Below are positions 27,543-36,885 of a DNA stretch of 64,000 nt, one piece after another (position 1 is the stretch's first letter; the number at the start of each line of letters is the position of its first letter). The stretch comes from Kiloniellaceae bacterium (GTDB lineage Bacteria > Pseudomonadota > Alphaproteobacteria > Kiloniellales > J153): positions 124,001 through 188,000 of the forward strand of contig JAJFGN010000004.1 of NCBI GenBank assembly GCA_021776115.1, written 5' to 3'. The position numbers and the translations under genes are program-made. The notes beneath the pieces are model-generated. The model saw only the letters and a list, made by a program, of their open reading frames with translations, was not told the origin of the DNA and ran no database searches.

Positions 27543-28973
27543 GTGGCACCCGACAATCGGAAAAACCCAGGAAAGGACAGGGGCGCGGATCACGCCGTCC
27601 TGCCCCGCCGGCTGCGCCCGGCGGCACGCCTGCGCAACTATTTTCTGGCTGGAATCCTCGTAACCGCGCCAATCAGCATCACATTTTGGCTGATCTGGAA
27701 AGTGATCGGTTTCATTGACTCGAGCGTCGCCCCCTTGATCCCGCCGCAGTGGAATCCGGAAACCTACCTGCCGTTCGCGGTGCCAGGCTTTGGTTTGGTC
27801 ATTGCAACCTTCGCTCTGATCCTCATCGGCATCCTGGCGACAGGTTTCGCGGGGCGGCTGGCTACAACGCTCAGCGACCAGTTGGTGGCGCGGGTCCCGG
27901 TGGTGCGTAGTATCTATAGCTGGACCAAGCAAGTCTTCGAGACGGTCTTGTCGCAGCGGGCCTCCGCCTTCAATGAAGTCGTTATGGTCGAGTACCCCTC
28001 GCGCGGTATCTGGGCCATCGGTTTTATCACCGGCCGGACGGCGGGCGAGGTCCAGGAGCTGACCGAGGAAATCGTCTACAATGTCTTTGTTCCGGCGACC
28101 CCCAACCCAACGACGGGTTTTCTTCTGTTCATTCCAGAACGCGACATCCGCCGGCTAGACTTGACGGTCGAGGAAGGAATCAAGCTGGTCATCTCCAGCG
28201 GCATCATCACGCCCGACAGTACCGGCCCGCAGCGGGCGCCAGTTAGCCGCACCGGCTCGACTCAGCTCGAACATCAAGCGGAGACAAGGCCCGGCTTGGT
28301 ACGTCGCCTGCGCAACTATTTCTTCGCCGGCGTCTTGGTAACCGCGCCGATCAGCATAACGATCTGGCTGGCGTGGGAGTTTGTCGCCTATGTCGACGAC
28401 CGGGTAACCCCCTTAATTCCACCCGCATGGAACCCGGAGACTTATCTGCCCTTTGGTCTGCCCGGCTTGGGCGTCGTGGTCGTTGTCTTTGGTCTGACCA
28501 TGATTGGCTTCGTCACCGCAGGATTAATCGGGCGGACCTTGGTCCAGATGGGCGAGCGCATACTCGACCGCACGCCCGTGGTCCGCAGCCTCTATGGCGC
28601 CGTGAAACAAATTATCGAGACTGTCTTCAAGGAACAGTCCAAGGCGTTTCGCGAGGTTGTCTTGATCCAGTACCCGCGCCCTGAATCCTGGGCCATTGGG
28701 TTCGTCACCGGGCAAACCGAAGGGCATGTCCAGGACTTGACGCCACGTCAGGTCGTCAATGTCTTTCTGCCGACGACCCCGAACCCGACGTCAGGTTTCC
28801 TGCTCTTCGTTCCGCGGGAGGAAATCCAGACCTTGGGGATGACCATCGAGGAGGGGATCAAGATGGTCGTTTCGGGAGGCATCGTAACCCCGACAAGCGG
28901 GGCCGGTCGGGAGACGCCGGATAAGCAAGACAAGTTGGACGATCCCTCGGCCAAGGTCGCGCGCAGCGCGTGA
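27543..28973 (+). CDS. Tandem-duplicated DUF502 membrane protein
   Basis: The 476-residue protein contains two complete, similar DUF502 halves. Half 1 (about 28-235) has RLRNYFLAGILVTAPISITF, NPETYLPFAVPGFG, VPVVRSIYSWTKQVFETV and PNPTTGFLLFIPE. Half 2 (about 250-455) has RLRNYFFAGVLVTAPISITI, NPETYLPFGLPGLG, TPVVRSLYGAVKQIIETV and PNPTSGFLLFVPR. Each half predicts two membrane segments, so the product has four. DUF502 proteins are normally about 200-220 residues with one copy and have no defined biochemistry. The start is GTG 27543. recG is convergent 16 bp downstream. Confidence 0.9.
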   Translation: MAPDNRKNPGKDRGADHAVLPRRLRPAARLRNYFLAGILVTAPISITFWLIWKVIGFIDSSVAPLIPPQWNPETYLPFAVPGFGLVIATFALILIGILATGFAGRLATTLSDQLVARVPVVRSIYSWTKQVFETVLSQRASAFNEVVMVEYPSRGIWAIGFITGRTAGEVQELTEEIVYNVFVPATPNPTTGFLLFIPERDIRRLDLTVEEGIKLVISSGIITPDSTGPQRAPVSRTGSTQLEHQAETRPGLVRRLRNYFFAGVLVTAPISITIWLAWEFVAYVDDRVTPLIPPAWNPETYLPFGLPGLGVVVVVFGLTMIGFVTAGLIGRTLVQMGERILDRTPVVRSLYGAVKQIIETVFKEQSKAFREVVLIQYPRPESWAIGFVTGQTEGHVQDLTPRQVVNVFLPTTPNPTSGFLLFVPREEIQTLGMTIEEGIKMVVSGGIVTPTSGAGRETPDKQDKLDDPSAKVARSA

Positions 28974-28989
28974 CGAACAAATTCGCGCC

Positions 28990-31071
28990 CTATCCCGATC
29001 TGAGATAGCGGACCGCGACGTCGCGCTCAAAGAGGTAAAGCAACACCCGGAGTGACTGACCGCGCACACTTTGCAGATCCGCATCGGTCTCCAGAATCAG
29101 TCGGGCGTCATCGCGGGCGGCGCCTAGGAGTTCCTGGTGCACCGCCAAGTCGGCCAGGCGGAATTCCGGCATGCCGCTTTGCCGGGTGCCCAGCAACTCG
29201 CCCGCGCCCCGAAGGCGGAGGTCTTCTTCCGCGATGCGGAACCCGTCGTCGGTCTCGCGCATCACGCGTAGCCGGGCTCGCGCCGTCTCGCCGAGCGGGC
29301 CTTGGTAGAGCAATAGGCAAGTCGATTTGGCCGCGCCCCGGCCGATGCGCCCGCGCATTTGATGGAGCTGCGCCAAGCCGAAACGTTCCGCGTGCTCGAT
29401 CACCATGACGCTGGCCTTGGGCACATCGACACCGACTTCGATCACGGTTGTAGCGACCAAAAGGTCGATATCGCCCTCGGCGAAGGCGGACATCACGGCG
29501 TCCTTCTCCTTGCCCTTCATCCGGCCATGCACAAGGCCGACCCTGATCCCGAAGCGCGCACCTAAGGCGGCCCAGCGCTCCTTTGCGGCGGCTAGATCGC
29601 TGACCTCCGATTCCTCGACCAAAGGGCAAACCCAATAAACCTTGGCGCCGGATTCAAGCGCGCGTCCGATTCCGTCCACGACCTCGGCCAAGCGATCCAG
29701 GGCCAAGGTACGAGTGTCGATCGGCTGGCGCCCAGCCGGCTTTTCCGTCAGGCGGGAAACTTCCATATCGCCGTAGGCGGTCAAAACCAGGGTCCGGGGG
29801 ATCGGCGTCGCGGTCATAACCAGCATGTCCACCGCATGCCCCTTCGCAGCCAAGCCGATACGCTGGTGAACCCCGAAGCGGTGCTGTTCGTCGATAACGA
29901 CCATACCCAAGTCGCGGAAATTGACGTCCTGCTGGAACAGGGCGTGAGTGCCGATGGCAATGGCGGCGCGCCCGTCGGTCAGGCGCTCGACCGCATCGCG
30001 GCGCGCCTTGCCCTTGTCCCGTCCGGTCAGGAGTTCCACCTCAACCCCGGCGGCGGCGGCCAGGGGCGCGATCGTCTTGTGGTGTTGGCGGGCAAGGATC
30101 TCCGTCGGCGCCATGATCGCGGCCTGCGCGCCCGATTCGACCGCGTTCAACATCGCAAGCAGCGCCACCACGGTCTTACCGCTGCCCACGTCGCCCTGAA
30201 GCAGGCGCAGCATGCGGGCGTCACGCGCCATGTCGGCCGAAATTTCCTCCCCGGCGCGGACTTGCGAGGCGGTCAAAGCGAAGGGCAGGGCCGCCAAGAC
30301 TTTGGCCCGCAAACGCCCGTCGCCACGCAGGACTCGCCCATGCTGCTGGCGCTGATGGTACCGGACCAGAGTCAGGGCCAACTGATTGGCCAGCAGTTCG
30401 TCGTAGGCCAGACGGGCGCGCGCAGGGGTGCCGGGATCCAAATCCCTGGGACCTTGCGGAGCATGGGCGGCGCTCAACGCATCGCGCCATGCCGGCCATC
30501 CCTGGCGCGCCTGATACGCGGGGTCCAACCACTCCGGCAACTCCGGTGCGCACGCCAAGGCCGCCTGCACCGCCTTGCTCAAGGGTTTTAGGGTCAGACC
30601 GGCGGTCAGGGGATACACGGGTTCCACCGTCTTGAGCTTCTGCAAGTCCTCCAGCCGGCCGATGTGATCGGGATGGGTGATCTGGAGCCGGCCGCCGAAC
30701 GCCTCGATTCGGCCGCTGACGACCCGTTCTTGGCCCATCGGCAAGATCTTGGTCAGATAATCGAGCCGGGCATGAAAAAAAACGAGGTCGAGTTCGCCGG
30801 TCGCGTCGCTGCACGAAATTCGATAAGGCTGGCGGCGGCTGCGCGGTGCTTCGTGCGCGCCCACGCGCAGGATAACCGTGGCGACCCGGCCGGGTTCCGC
30901 CTCCGCGATTTTAGGCGAATAGCGCCGGTCGATCAGGCCGCTGGGCAGATGCCAGCAGAGGTCGACCACATGCGGCCCGGCCAGGCGCTCGACCAGTTTG
31001 GCATAACGCGGGCCGATGCCCGGCAGCGACGCAACCGGCGCGAACAAGCGAAATAAAATTTCCGGGCGCAC
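28990..31071 (-). CDS. recG: ATP-dependent DNA helicase RecG
   Basis: RecG remodels stalled forks and branched recombination intermediates. The 693-residue protein has an N-terminal wedge/OB domain (LPGIGPRYAKLVERL), Walker A GDVGSGKTVVALLAML, DEQH box VVIDEQHRFGVHQR, ATPIPRTL motif III, and the C-terminal helicase half with TTVIEVGVDVPKAS and QMRGRIGRG. The TRG region follows (RLRGAGELLGTRQSG). The start is GTG 31071. The DUF4197 gene lies 81 bp upstream in the same direction. Length matches the family. Confidence 0.96.
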   Translation of the reverse strand: MRPEILFRLFAPVASLPGIGPRYAKLVERLAGPHVVDLCWHLPSGLIDRRYSPKIAEAEPGRVATVILRVGAHEAPRSRRQPYRISCSDATGELDLVFFHARLDYLTKILPMGQERVVSGRIEAFGGRLQITHPDHIGRLEDLQKLKTVEPVYPLTAGLTLKPLSKAVQAALACAPELPEWLDPAYQARQGWPAWRDALSAAHAPQGPRDLDPGTPARARLAYDELLANQLALTLVRYHQRQQHGRVLRGDGRLRAKVLAALPFALTASQVRAGEEISADMARDARMLRLLQGDVGSGKTVVALLAMLNAVESGAQAAIMAPTEILARQHHKTIAPLAAAAGVEVELLTGRDKGKARRDAVERLTDGRAAIAIGTHALFQQDVNFRDLGMVVIDEQHRFGVHQRIGLAAKGHAVDMLVMTATPIPRTLVLTAYGDMEVSRLTEKPAGRQPIDTRTLALDRLAEVVDGIGRALESGAKVYWVCPLVEESEVSDLAAAKERWAALGARFGIRVGLVHGRMKGKEKDAVMSAFAEGDIDLLVATTVIEVGVDVPKASVMVIEHAERFGLAQLHQMRGRIGRGAAKSTCLLLYQGPLGETARARLRVMRETDDGFRIAEEDLRLRGAGELLGTRQSGMPEFRLADLAVHQELLGAARDDARLILETDADLQSVRGQSLRVLLYLFERDVAVRYLRSG

Positions 31072-31152
31072 GTCGGCTTCGGTAACCTCGCAGTGATCCC
31101 TCGGACTGAAGCTTCGTAGCGCGGCTCCGGCGGCCGTGTCCGAACGCGGCAG

Positions 31153-31902
31153 TTAGGAACCGAAGACGCGCTGCAGCAATTCGGTGGTACGCTTGGCCGG
31201 ATCTTTACGGATCGCCGCCTCTTCCTTGGCGACGTAAAAAAAGATTCCCTCCAGCCCCTTTTCCACAACATAAGTCGTCAGGTCCGCTTTGACGTCGGGC
31301 ACAAGGGGGATCGCTTCGTACTGGCCCATCATCTTGTCGTAGGACGCGATCGCACCGACCTCGGACAGGTTCCGGTCGACGATAGGCTCCATACGCGCGC
31401 TCAGAGGCGCCGACATCTTGCCTTTGAAGTACTGGGTCGCCGCGTCGTCGGGTCCATCTAGGATACCGCGCGCATCGTCTAGGGACATCTCGCTGATGGC
31501 GTTTACAAACAGTTCCTTGGCCTCGGGCGCGGCAGCTTCGGCCCCGCGGTTGAGGCGGAGCTCCAAATCGTCGGCTAGGCCAGACATGCCAAAGCGGCCC
31601 AACGTCTTCTGCACATCTTGCAGGACGCCCGGCAAGGGAATATGAATTTGGGGATCGGCGTTGAAGCCATCGAGTGCGCCGACCTGGGATACCACGCGCT
31701 CGGAACCGACCCTCAGGGCCTCTCGCAGGCCGGCCGCGATGTCTTCGTTGGATAGAACGTCGGGCGTAGCTCCTGGCGCCAGGTCCTTAAGCCCACCCAA
31801 AGCATCTTTTGCCTTGTCGAGCAGGCCAGCCTGGACAGACGCCGCGCCGCCGGCGACGAAAATGCTTGTTGAGGTCGCCAAGAAAGCTCTTCTGGTTAGC
31901 AT
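31153..31902 (-). CDS. DUF4197 exported protein
   Basis: The 249-residue protein has a Tat-like signal peptide (LTRRAFLATSTSIFVAGGAA) with an RR pair, then GLLDKAKDALG. It shows the DUF4197 pattern: NEDIAAGLREALRVGSERVVSQ, PLPGVLQDVQKTL and KSM-like TQYFKGKM, ending in TTYVVEKGLEGIFFYVAKEE. DUF4197 proteins are periplasmic and uncharacterised. The start at 31902 is decided by GGAGGCTGCG immediately before ATGCTAACC; the upstream ATG at 31914 lies in the site itself. It is co-directional with recG and divergent from sdhE. Confidence 0.9.
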   Translation of the reverse strand: MLTRRAFLATSTSIFVAGGAASVQAGLLDKAKDALGGLKDLAPGATPDVLSNEDIAAGLREALRVGSERVVSQVGALDGFNADPQIHIPLPGVLQDVQKTLGRFGMSGLADDLELRLNRGAEAAAPEAKELFVNAISEMSLDDARGILDGPDDAATQYFKGKMSAPLSARMEPIVDRNLSEVGAIASYDKMMGQYEAIPLVPDVKADLTTYVVEKGLEGIFFYVAKEEAAIRKDPAKRTTELLQRVFGS

Positions 31903-32110
31903 CGCAGCCTCCATTTCTACCGGCGTTCAGCTAAACTAACGCTTTGCGCGGTCCATCTTTGAGTTGGCGCAACATTATGCCCGGTGAGCCAATTTGACAA
32001 ACCTCCAATAGCGGGGAGGGGGCGCATCGCCGGAGACTCTTTGGGCCTGACACACGGCCTGCGAAGTTCTATATCCTAGCGAAATCAATCCACGAGACCT
32101 ATCGCACAGC

Positions 32111-32383
32111 ATGACGGACAGCATCGAGACCCGGCGCAAGCGGCTGCGCTTTCGCAGTTGGCACCGTGGCACGAAGGAGTTGGACCTCCTCCTGGGCGGC
32201 TTCGCCGACCGGGAACTTTCGGCCATGGATGAGGCCGATCTCGAGCGCTTCGAGGCGCTGCTCGAGGTCCCGGAGCCGACCATCTACGCCTGGTTTACAG
32301 GTCAGGCCACGCCGCCGCCGGAACACGATCACGAAATGACCCGCCGCTTGATCGCCTCCAAATTTTCGCCAGGGGCCTCCTGA
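32111..32383 (+). CDS. sdhE: Succinate dehydrogenase flavin assembly factor (SdhE family)
   Basis: SdhE-type proteins promote covalent attachment of FAD to the flavoprotein of succinate dehydrogenase and related enzymes. The 90-residue protein has the defining RGxxE motif in SWHRGTKELDLLLGGF and the family YAWFTG motif near the end. Length is typical. The gene ends two bases before the GTG start of mfd, so the two are in one operon, an arrangement common in alphaproteobacteria next to recG. Confidence 0.95.
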   Translation: MTDSIETRRKRLRFRSWHRGTKELDLLLGGFADRELSAMDEADLERFEALLEVPEPTIYAWFTGQATPPPEHDHEMTRRLIASKFSPGAS

Positions 32384-32385
32384 AC

Positions 32386-35300
32386 GTGTCCTCAAGCATT
32401 TCACGGATTCGCCTGCCGGATCGAGGCAGGGTGCTGGTTGCAGGCGCGCCGGAGGGCCTCGACGCCCTTCTGATCGGCGATTTCGCTGCCAGGACCCCTG
32501 AGCGGTGCCTCTTGCACGTTGCGCGCGACGAGGTCCGGATGACGCGTCAGATCGCGGCCATCGAATTTTTCGCGCCGGACATGGAGGTCCTGGCCATGCC
32601 GGCCTGGGACTGCCTGCCATATGACCGCGTCGGCCCGCACCGCGATGTCCTCTCGCGCCGGATCGATACCCTGACCCGCTTGCTGGAACCGGTTCCGGCC
32701 GGCGTGTCAGGCCGGGTCGTGGTGACCACGGTCAGCGCCCTATTGCAGCGGGTCCCACCGCAGGCGTCCTTCGCGGGCAAGGTCCTAGAGGGGCGGGCCG
32801 GTGAGACATTTCCGCTCGACGCCTTGACCGAATACCTTGGTCACAATGGCTACTTCCGGGCCGAGACGGTCGGGGAGCCGGGCGAATACGCCCTGCGCGG
32901 CGGCATCGTGGATGTCTTTCCGCCGGGTGCCGAGCAGCCCCTGCGTCTCGATCTCTTCGGCGACGACCTAGAGACGATCCGGACCTTCGATCCGCTTAGT
33001 CAGCGCACCACCGGAACGCTCGACGCTTTCCGCTTGAAGCCGGTCAGCGAGGTGGTTCTGGACACCGCCTCGATCGAACGGTTCCGTACCGGATACGTCG
33101 CCGCCTTCGGCACGCCGCGCGGCGACGATACGCTTTACGAGGCGATTAGCGCCGGGCACATGCATCCGGGCATGGAGCACTGGCTGCCGCTCTTTTTTGA
33201 GGTCATGGATACCTTGTTCGACTACCTGCCCGGCGCGGCGGTGACATTCGATCACCAGGCGGAGGAAGCCCGCGATGCCCGCCTGGAGCTGACCCGCGAC
33301 TACTTCGATGCCCGAAAGAGCCTGGAGCGGGCGGCCGCTGCCGACGGCGCGGTTTACAAGCCCTTGCCGCCTGAGCGGCTCTACCTCGACGAAGCCGAAT
33401 GGAGTGCGCGCCTGGAGAACCGGGCGGTTGGCTTGTTCACGCCCTTTGACGCGCCGGACGGCACGCCCGGCGTATTGAATGCACAGGGCCGGCGCGGGCG
33501 CGACTTCGCGGAGGCACGGGCGCGCACGGACTCCAATGTTTTCGACACTGTCGACGCCCACATCTCAGCGGAGCAAGCCGCAGGGCGGCAAGTCCTGGTT
33601 GTGGGCACCACCACAGGCGCGCGCGATCGCCTGGGCGCCCTGCTGTCCGAGCATGGCTTACGCAACCTCGCGCCTATCGAGACCTGGGCGGAAGCGCGGG
33701 TGCTGGACACGGCGGCTGTCGGCCTCGTCGCGCTTGGCTTGGACGCGGGTTTCACGGCACCCGGCCTCAGTTTCATTACCGAGCAAGACATCCTTGGCGA
33801 ACGGATCGTCCGCCCCTCCGCGAAGCGCCGCCGTCCCGAGAATTTTCTGACCGAAGTAACCGCCCTGCAAGAAAGCGATTTGGTTGTTCATGTCGATCAC
33901 GGCATCGGCCGCTATGAGGGGCTGGTGACCCTCGACGTCGGTGCGGCCCCGCACGATTGCCTCAAGGTGATCTATCACGGCGGCGACCGCTTGTTCGTGC
34001 CGGTCGAGAACATCGAGGTCCTCTCGCGCTTCGGCTCCGAAGACGCCAGCGTCGATCTGGACCGGCTGGGCGGCGCCAACTGGCAGGCGCGCAAGGCCCG
34101 CGTCAAGCAGCGGCTTAAGGACATCGCCGACAAGCTGATCAAGATCGCCGCCGCGCGCGCAACGCACGAGGCCGACGTCATCGCGCCGCCAGCCGGGATG
34201 TACGACGAGTTCGCGGCGCGTTTTCCTTATCCTGAGACCGAAGACCAACAGAGCGCCATCGAGGATACGCTCGCCGATCTCGCTTCGGGCCAGCCGATGG
34301 ACCGGCTGGTTTGCGGCGACGTCGGCTTCGGTAAGACCGAGGTCGCACTGCGGGCCGCTTTCGTAACCGCGATGAGCGGCAAGCAAGTCGCCATCGTGGT
34401 CCCGACGACGCTTTTGTGCCGCCAACATAGCAAGACCTTTCACGACCGATTCACGGGCCTGCCGGTCAGAATCGTGCAACTGTCGCGTCTGGTCGGCGCC
34501 AAGGAAGCGAGCGAGTCCAAGGCGGCCCTGACGGATGGTCAGGCCGATATCGTCATCGGCACCCACGCGCTTCTGAGCAAGTCGATTGCTTTCCGCGACC
34601 TCGGCCTCTTGGTCGTGGACGAAGAGCAGCATTTTGGAGTCAAGCAGAAGGAACGGTTGAAGGAGCTGCGCGAAAGCGTGCACGTCCTGACCCTGACCGC
34701 CACGCCGATCCCGCGTACCTTGCAGCTTGCGATGTCGGGCGTGAAGGAGATGAGTCTGATCGCGACCCCACCGGTCGACCGCCTGGCGGTGCGCACCTTC
34801 GTCATGCCCTACGATCCGGTGATCGTGCGCGAGGCGATTCAGCGCGAGAAGTTCCGGGGCGGACAGGTGTTTTACGTCTGCCCGCGCATTGAGGACTTGG
34901 ACGGCATCGGCGAGCGCCTGCGCAAGCTGGTACCCGAATGCAAGGTCGCGATCGCGCACGGGCGCATGGCGGCCGGTCAATTGGAAGACGTCATGACCGC
35001 CTTCTACGATGGCCGGTACGACATTTTGCTCTCGACCCAGATCATCGAGTCCGGCCTCGATATCCCAACCGCGAACACCATCATCGTGCACCGCGCCGAC
35101 ATGTTCGGTCTGGCGCAGTTGTATCAGCTACGCGGGCGCATCGGGCGCTCGAAGGTGCGCGGCTTTGCCTACCTGACCCTGCCGCCCGGACGCATGCTGA
35201 AGCCGGCGGCGGAGAAGCGCCTGGAGGTGATGCAAACGCTCGATACCCTGGGCGCGGGTTTTACCTTGGCCAGCCACGATATGGATATCCGCGGCGCCGG

Positions 35301-35877
35301 GAACCTTCTGGGCGAGGAACAATCCGGCCACATCCGCGAGGTCGGGATCGAGCTCTACCAGCAGATGCTGGAGGAAGCGGTCGCGGCCGCGCGGGCAGGC
35401 GGTCTGGAGGATCGGGCAGCACCTGAACCCTTCACGCCACAGATCAATGTCGGCAGCCCGGTCTTGATTCCCGATACCTACGTCGCCGACCTCAGTCTAC
35501 GCCTCGGCCTCTATCGGCGCTTGTCGAATCTGGTTGACCGGGCCGAGATCGAAGGTTTCGCCGCCGAGCTCATTGACCGTTTCGGACCGATCCCGACCGA
35601 GGTCGAGAACCTGCTGCAGATCATGGCGATCAAGCGCTTGTGCCGCGATGCCGGGGTCGAGAAGGTCGATGCCGGGCCGAAGGGCGCGGTCGTGAGTTTT
35701 TTCGAAGACCGCTTCGCCAAACCGGAGGCCTTGGTTCACTTCATCGGCCGCCAGGCCGGCATGGTCAAGTTGCGCCCGGATCACAAACTGGTCTTCCGCC
35801 GCGACTGGGACGATCCGCGCACCCGGGTCAGTGGCGTCCGCAAACTCATGGACGAGCTGGCAAGTCTGGCAGCCTAG
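32386..35877 (+). CDS. mfd: Transcription-repair coupling factor
   Basis: Mfd removes RNA polymerase stalled at DNA damage and recruits UvrA. The 1163-residue protein shows the UvrB-like N-terminal module (LRGGIVDVFPPGAEQPLRLD), the CarD-like RNA-polymerase-interaction domain (LVVHVDHGIGRYEGL), Walker A GDVGFGKTEVALRAAF, the DEEQ box VVDEEQHFGVKQKE, motif ATPIPRTLQLAM, and the TRG motif with GAGNLLGEEQSGHI, then the C-terminal TRCF domain. The start is GTG two bases after the sdhE stop. The repair link to uvrA at 265 is functional, not positional. Confidence 0.97.
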   Translation: MSSSISRIRLPDRGRVLVAGAPEGLDALLIGDFAARTPERCLLHVARDEVRMTRQIAAIEFFAPDMEVLAMPAWDCLPYDRVGPHRDVLSRRIDTLTRLLEPVPAGVSGRVVVTTVSALLQRVPPQASFAGKVLEGRAGETFPLDALTEYLGHNGYFRAETVGEPGEYALRGGIVDVFPPGAEQPLRLDLFGDDLETIRTFDPLSQRTTGTLDAFRLKPVSEVVLDTASIERFRTGYVAAFGTPRGDDTLYEAISAGHMHPGMEHWLPLFFEVMDTLFDYLPGAAVTFDHQAEEARDARLELTRDYFDARKSLERAAAADGAVYKPLPPERLYLDEAEWSARLENRAVGLFTPFDAPDGTPGVLNAQGRRGRDFAEARARTDSNVFDTVDAHISAEQAAGRQVLVVGTTTGARDRLGALLSEHGLRNLAPIETWAEARVLDTAAVGLVALGLDAGFTAPGLSFITEQDILGERIVRPSAKRRRPENFLTEVTALQESDLVVHVDHGIGRYEGLVTLDVGAAPHDCLKVIYHGGDRLFVPVENIEVLSRFGSEDASVDLDRLGGANWQARKARVKQRLKDIADKLIKIAAARATHEADVIAPPAGMYDEFAARFPYPETEDQQSAIEDTLADLASGQPMDRLVCGDVGFGKTEVALRAAFVTAMSGKQVAIVVPTTLLCRQHSKTFHDRFTGLPVRIVQLSRLVGAKEASESKAALTDGQADIVIGTHALLSKSIAFRDLGLLVVDEEQHFGVKQKERLKELRESVHVLTLTATPIPRTLQLAMSGVKEMSLIATPPVDRLAVRTFVMPYDPVIVREAIQREKFRGGQVFYVCPRIEDLDGIGERLRKLVPECKVAIAHGRMAAGQLEDVMTAFYDGRYDILLSTQIIESGLDIPTANTIIVHRADMFGLAQLYQLRGRIGRSKVRGFAYLTLPPGRMLKPAAEKRLEVMQTLDTLGAGFTLASHDMDIRGAGNLLGEEQSGHIREVGIELYQQMLEEAVAAARAGGLEDRAAPEPFTPQINVGSPVLIPDTYVADLSLRLGLYRRLSNLVDRAEIEGFAAELIDRFGPIPTEVENLLQIMAIKRLCRDAGVEKVDAGPKGAVVSFFEDRFAKPEALVHFIGRQAGMVKLRPDHKLVFRRDWDDPRTRVSGVRKLMDELASLAA

Positions 35878-35904
35878 GAGCCGCCGTCCTTTAAAGCGTT
35901 GGTC

Positions 35905-36001
35905 GTCATCCCGGCCGAGCGTATGCGAGAGCCGGGATCTTCGGTTTGCTCCAGGCGCCGAAGATCCCGGATAAGCACCTTGCGGTGCTTTCCGGGATGA
36001 C
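35905..36001. repeat. Dispersed intergenic stem-loop repeat, copy 4 (short form)
   Basis: The unit begins GTCATCCCGGCC and ends CCGGGATGAC, with an internal GATCTTCGG...CCGAAGATC pair and a small GCACCTTGCGGTGC hairpin. It lacks the GACTTTCCT hairpin of the other copies, so it is a shorter variant. It lies between the convergent mfd and nitroreductase genes, where a stem-loop could end transcription from both sides. Confidence 0.75.
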
Positions 36002-36030
36002 AATCCCATTATAATTGGACCTGAAGCCGC

Positions 36031-36870
36031 TCAATCCAGCTTGAAGCCCTTGGCGCGCACGAAGGCGCCGAAGTCGGTGCGCTCCGGCTTGGCGTACTGC
36101 CGGGCCTTGTCTTCGGACCAGCCGTAGTTGTCGGAGGCGCCGAAATCCTCCGGAGACCGCTGAGTCTCATACGGTTGCGTGGCGGCGCGGGCGCGGTCGT
36201 AAACCTCGATCGCCGGGCGCTGGATGTCGGCGCCATAGCGGTCGATGTGGACCGTGGCCGCAAGGGGCAGGCGCATGCTCAACTCGGCCGGCTCGCTAGG
36301 CCAACCGACGGCGAGGCCGGCAATGGGAAACACTAGGTCGGGCAGGGCGAGGAGGTCGCTCACCTCGCGCGCCTTGTTACGGATGGCGCTGACCGGACAG
36401 CACCCCAGACCGATTGCCTCGGCCGCCGTCACGAAAGCACCCAAGGCAATGGCGGCGTCCACGGCCGCATTGAAAAAGGCGTCCAGATGGTCGTTCGCGA
36501 AGGGCCGGCCGCGTAGATCGTGGAGCAGACGCTGGCGCGCGTGGTTGCCGCAAAAGATCAGCATGGCCGGCGCACCGCGTACCCAAGTTTGCCCGCCAAC
36601 TAGGTCGTCGAGGGTCCGGCGCAAGGACGGGTCGGATACGATCACGATATCGCGCTGCTGCAAATCGCTTTTGCTTGGGGAGGACAGGGCGACCGCGCAT
36701 AAGGTTCGGATCAGGTCGAACTCGACGATCTTGTTCGAGAAGCTCCGGCAACTCGCGCGCCCGGCCATGCCTGCCAGAGTTTCGAGACCCGGCAAATCAT
36801 AGGTGCCGGGTTCGCCATCCGCGAACCGGGCCGCCAGGGCCCGGCGCAGCTTGTCTTGGTTTGCTTTCAC
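36031..36870 (-). CDS. Nitroreductase-family flavoprotein
   Basis: The 279-residue protein begins at GTG 36870 behind GGAGTCGAAA. It carries the nitroreductase fold hallmarks: SCRSFSNKIVEF (RxxRxF-type FMN contact), ALSSPSKSDLQQRDI, and GLGCCPVSAIRNKAREVSDLL. The later PIAGLAVGWP is the usual GxPxE-like area. The extra C-terminal 60 residues (YGWSEDKARQYAKPER) are typical of the longer NADPH-dependent oxidoreductase group. The substrate is not evident. It follows the DsbA-family gene by 15 bp, so the two likely form an operon. Confidence 0.88.
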   Translation of the reverse strand: MKANQDKLRRALAARFADGEPGTYDLPGLETLAGMAGRASCRSFSNKIVEFDLIRTLCAVALSSPSKSDLQQRDIVIVSDPSLRRTLDDLVGGQTWVRGAPAMLIFCGNHARQRLLHDLRGRPFANDHLDAFFNAAVDAAIALGAFVTAAEAIGLGCCPVSAIRNKAREVSDLLALPDLVFPIAGLAVGWPSEPAELSMRLPLAATVHIDRYGADIQRPAIEVYDRARAATQPYETQRSPEDFGASDNYGWSEDKARQYAKPERTDFGAFVRAKGFKLD

Positions 36871-36885
36871 TTTCGACTCCGCGCG

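Noticed and set aside
33658-35091. 477-codon minus-strand frame opposite mfd
   Set aside because: Antisense shadow of mfd without protein features.
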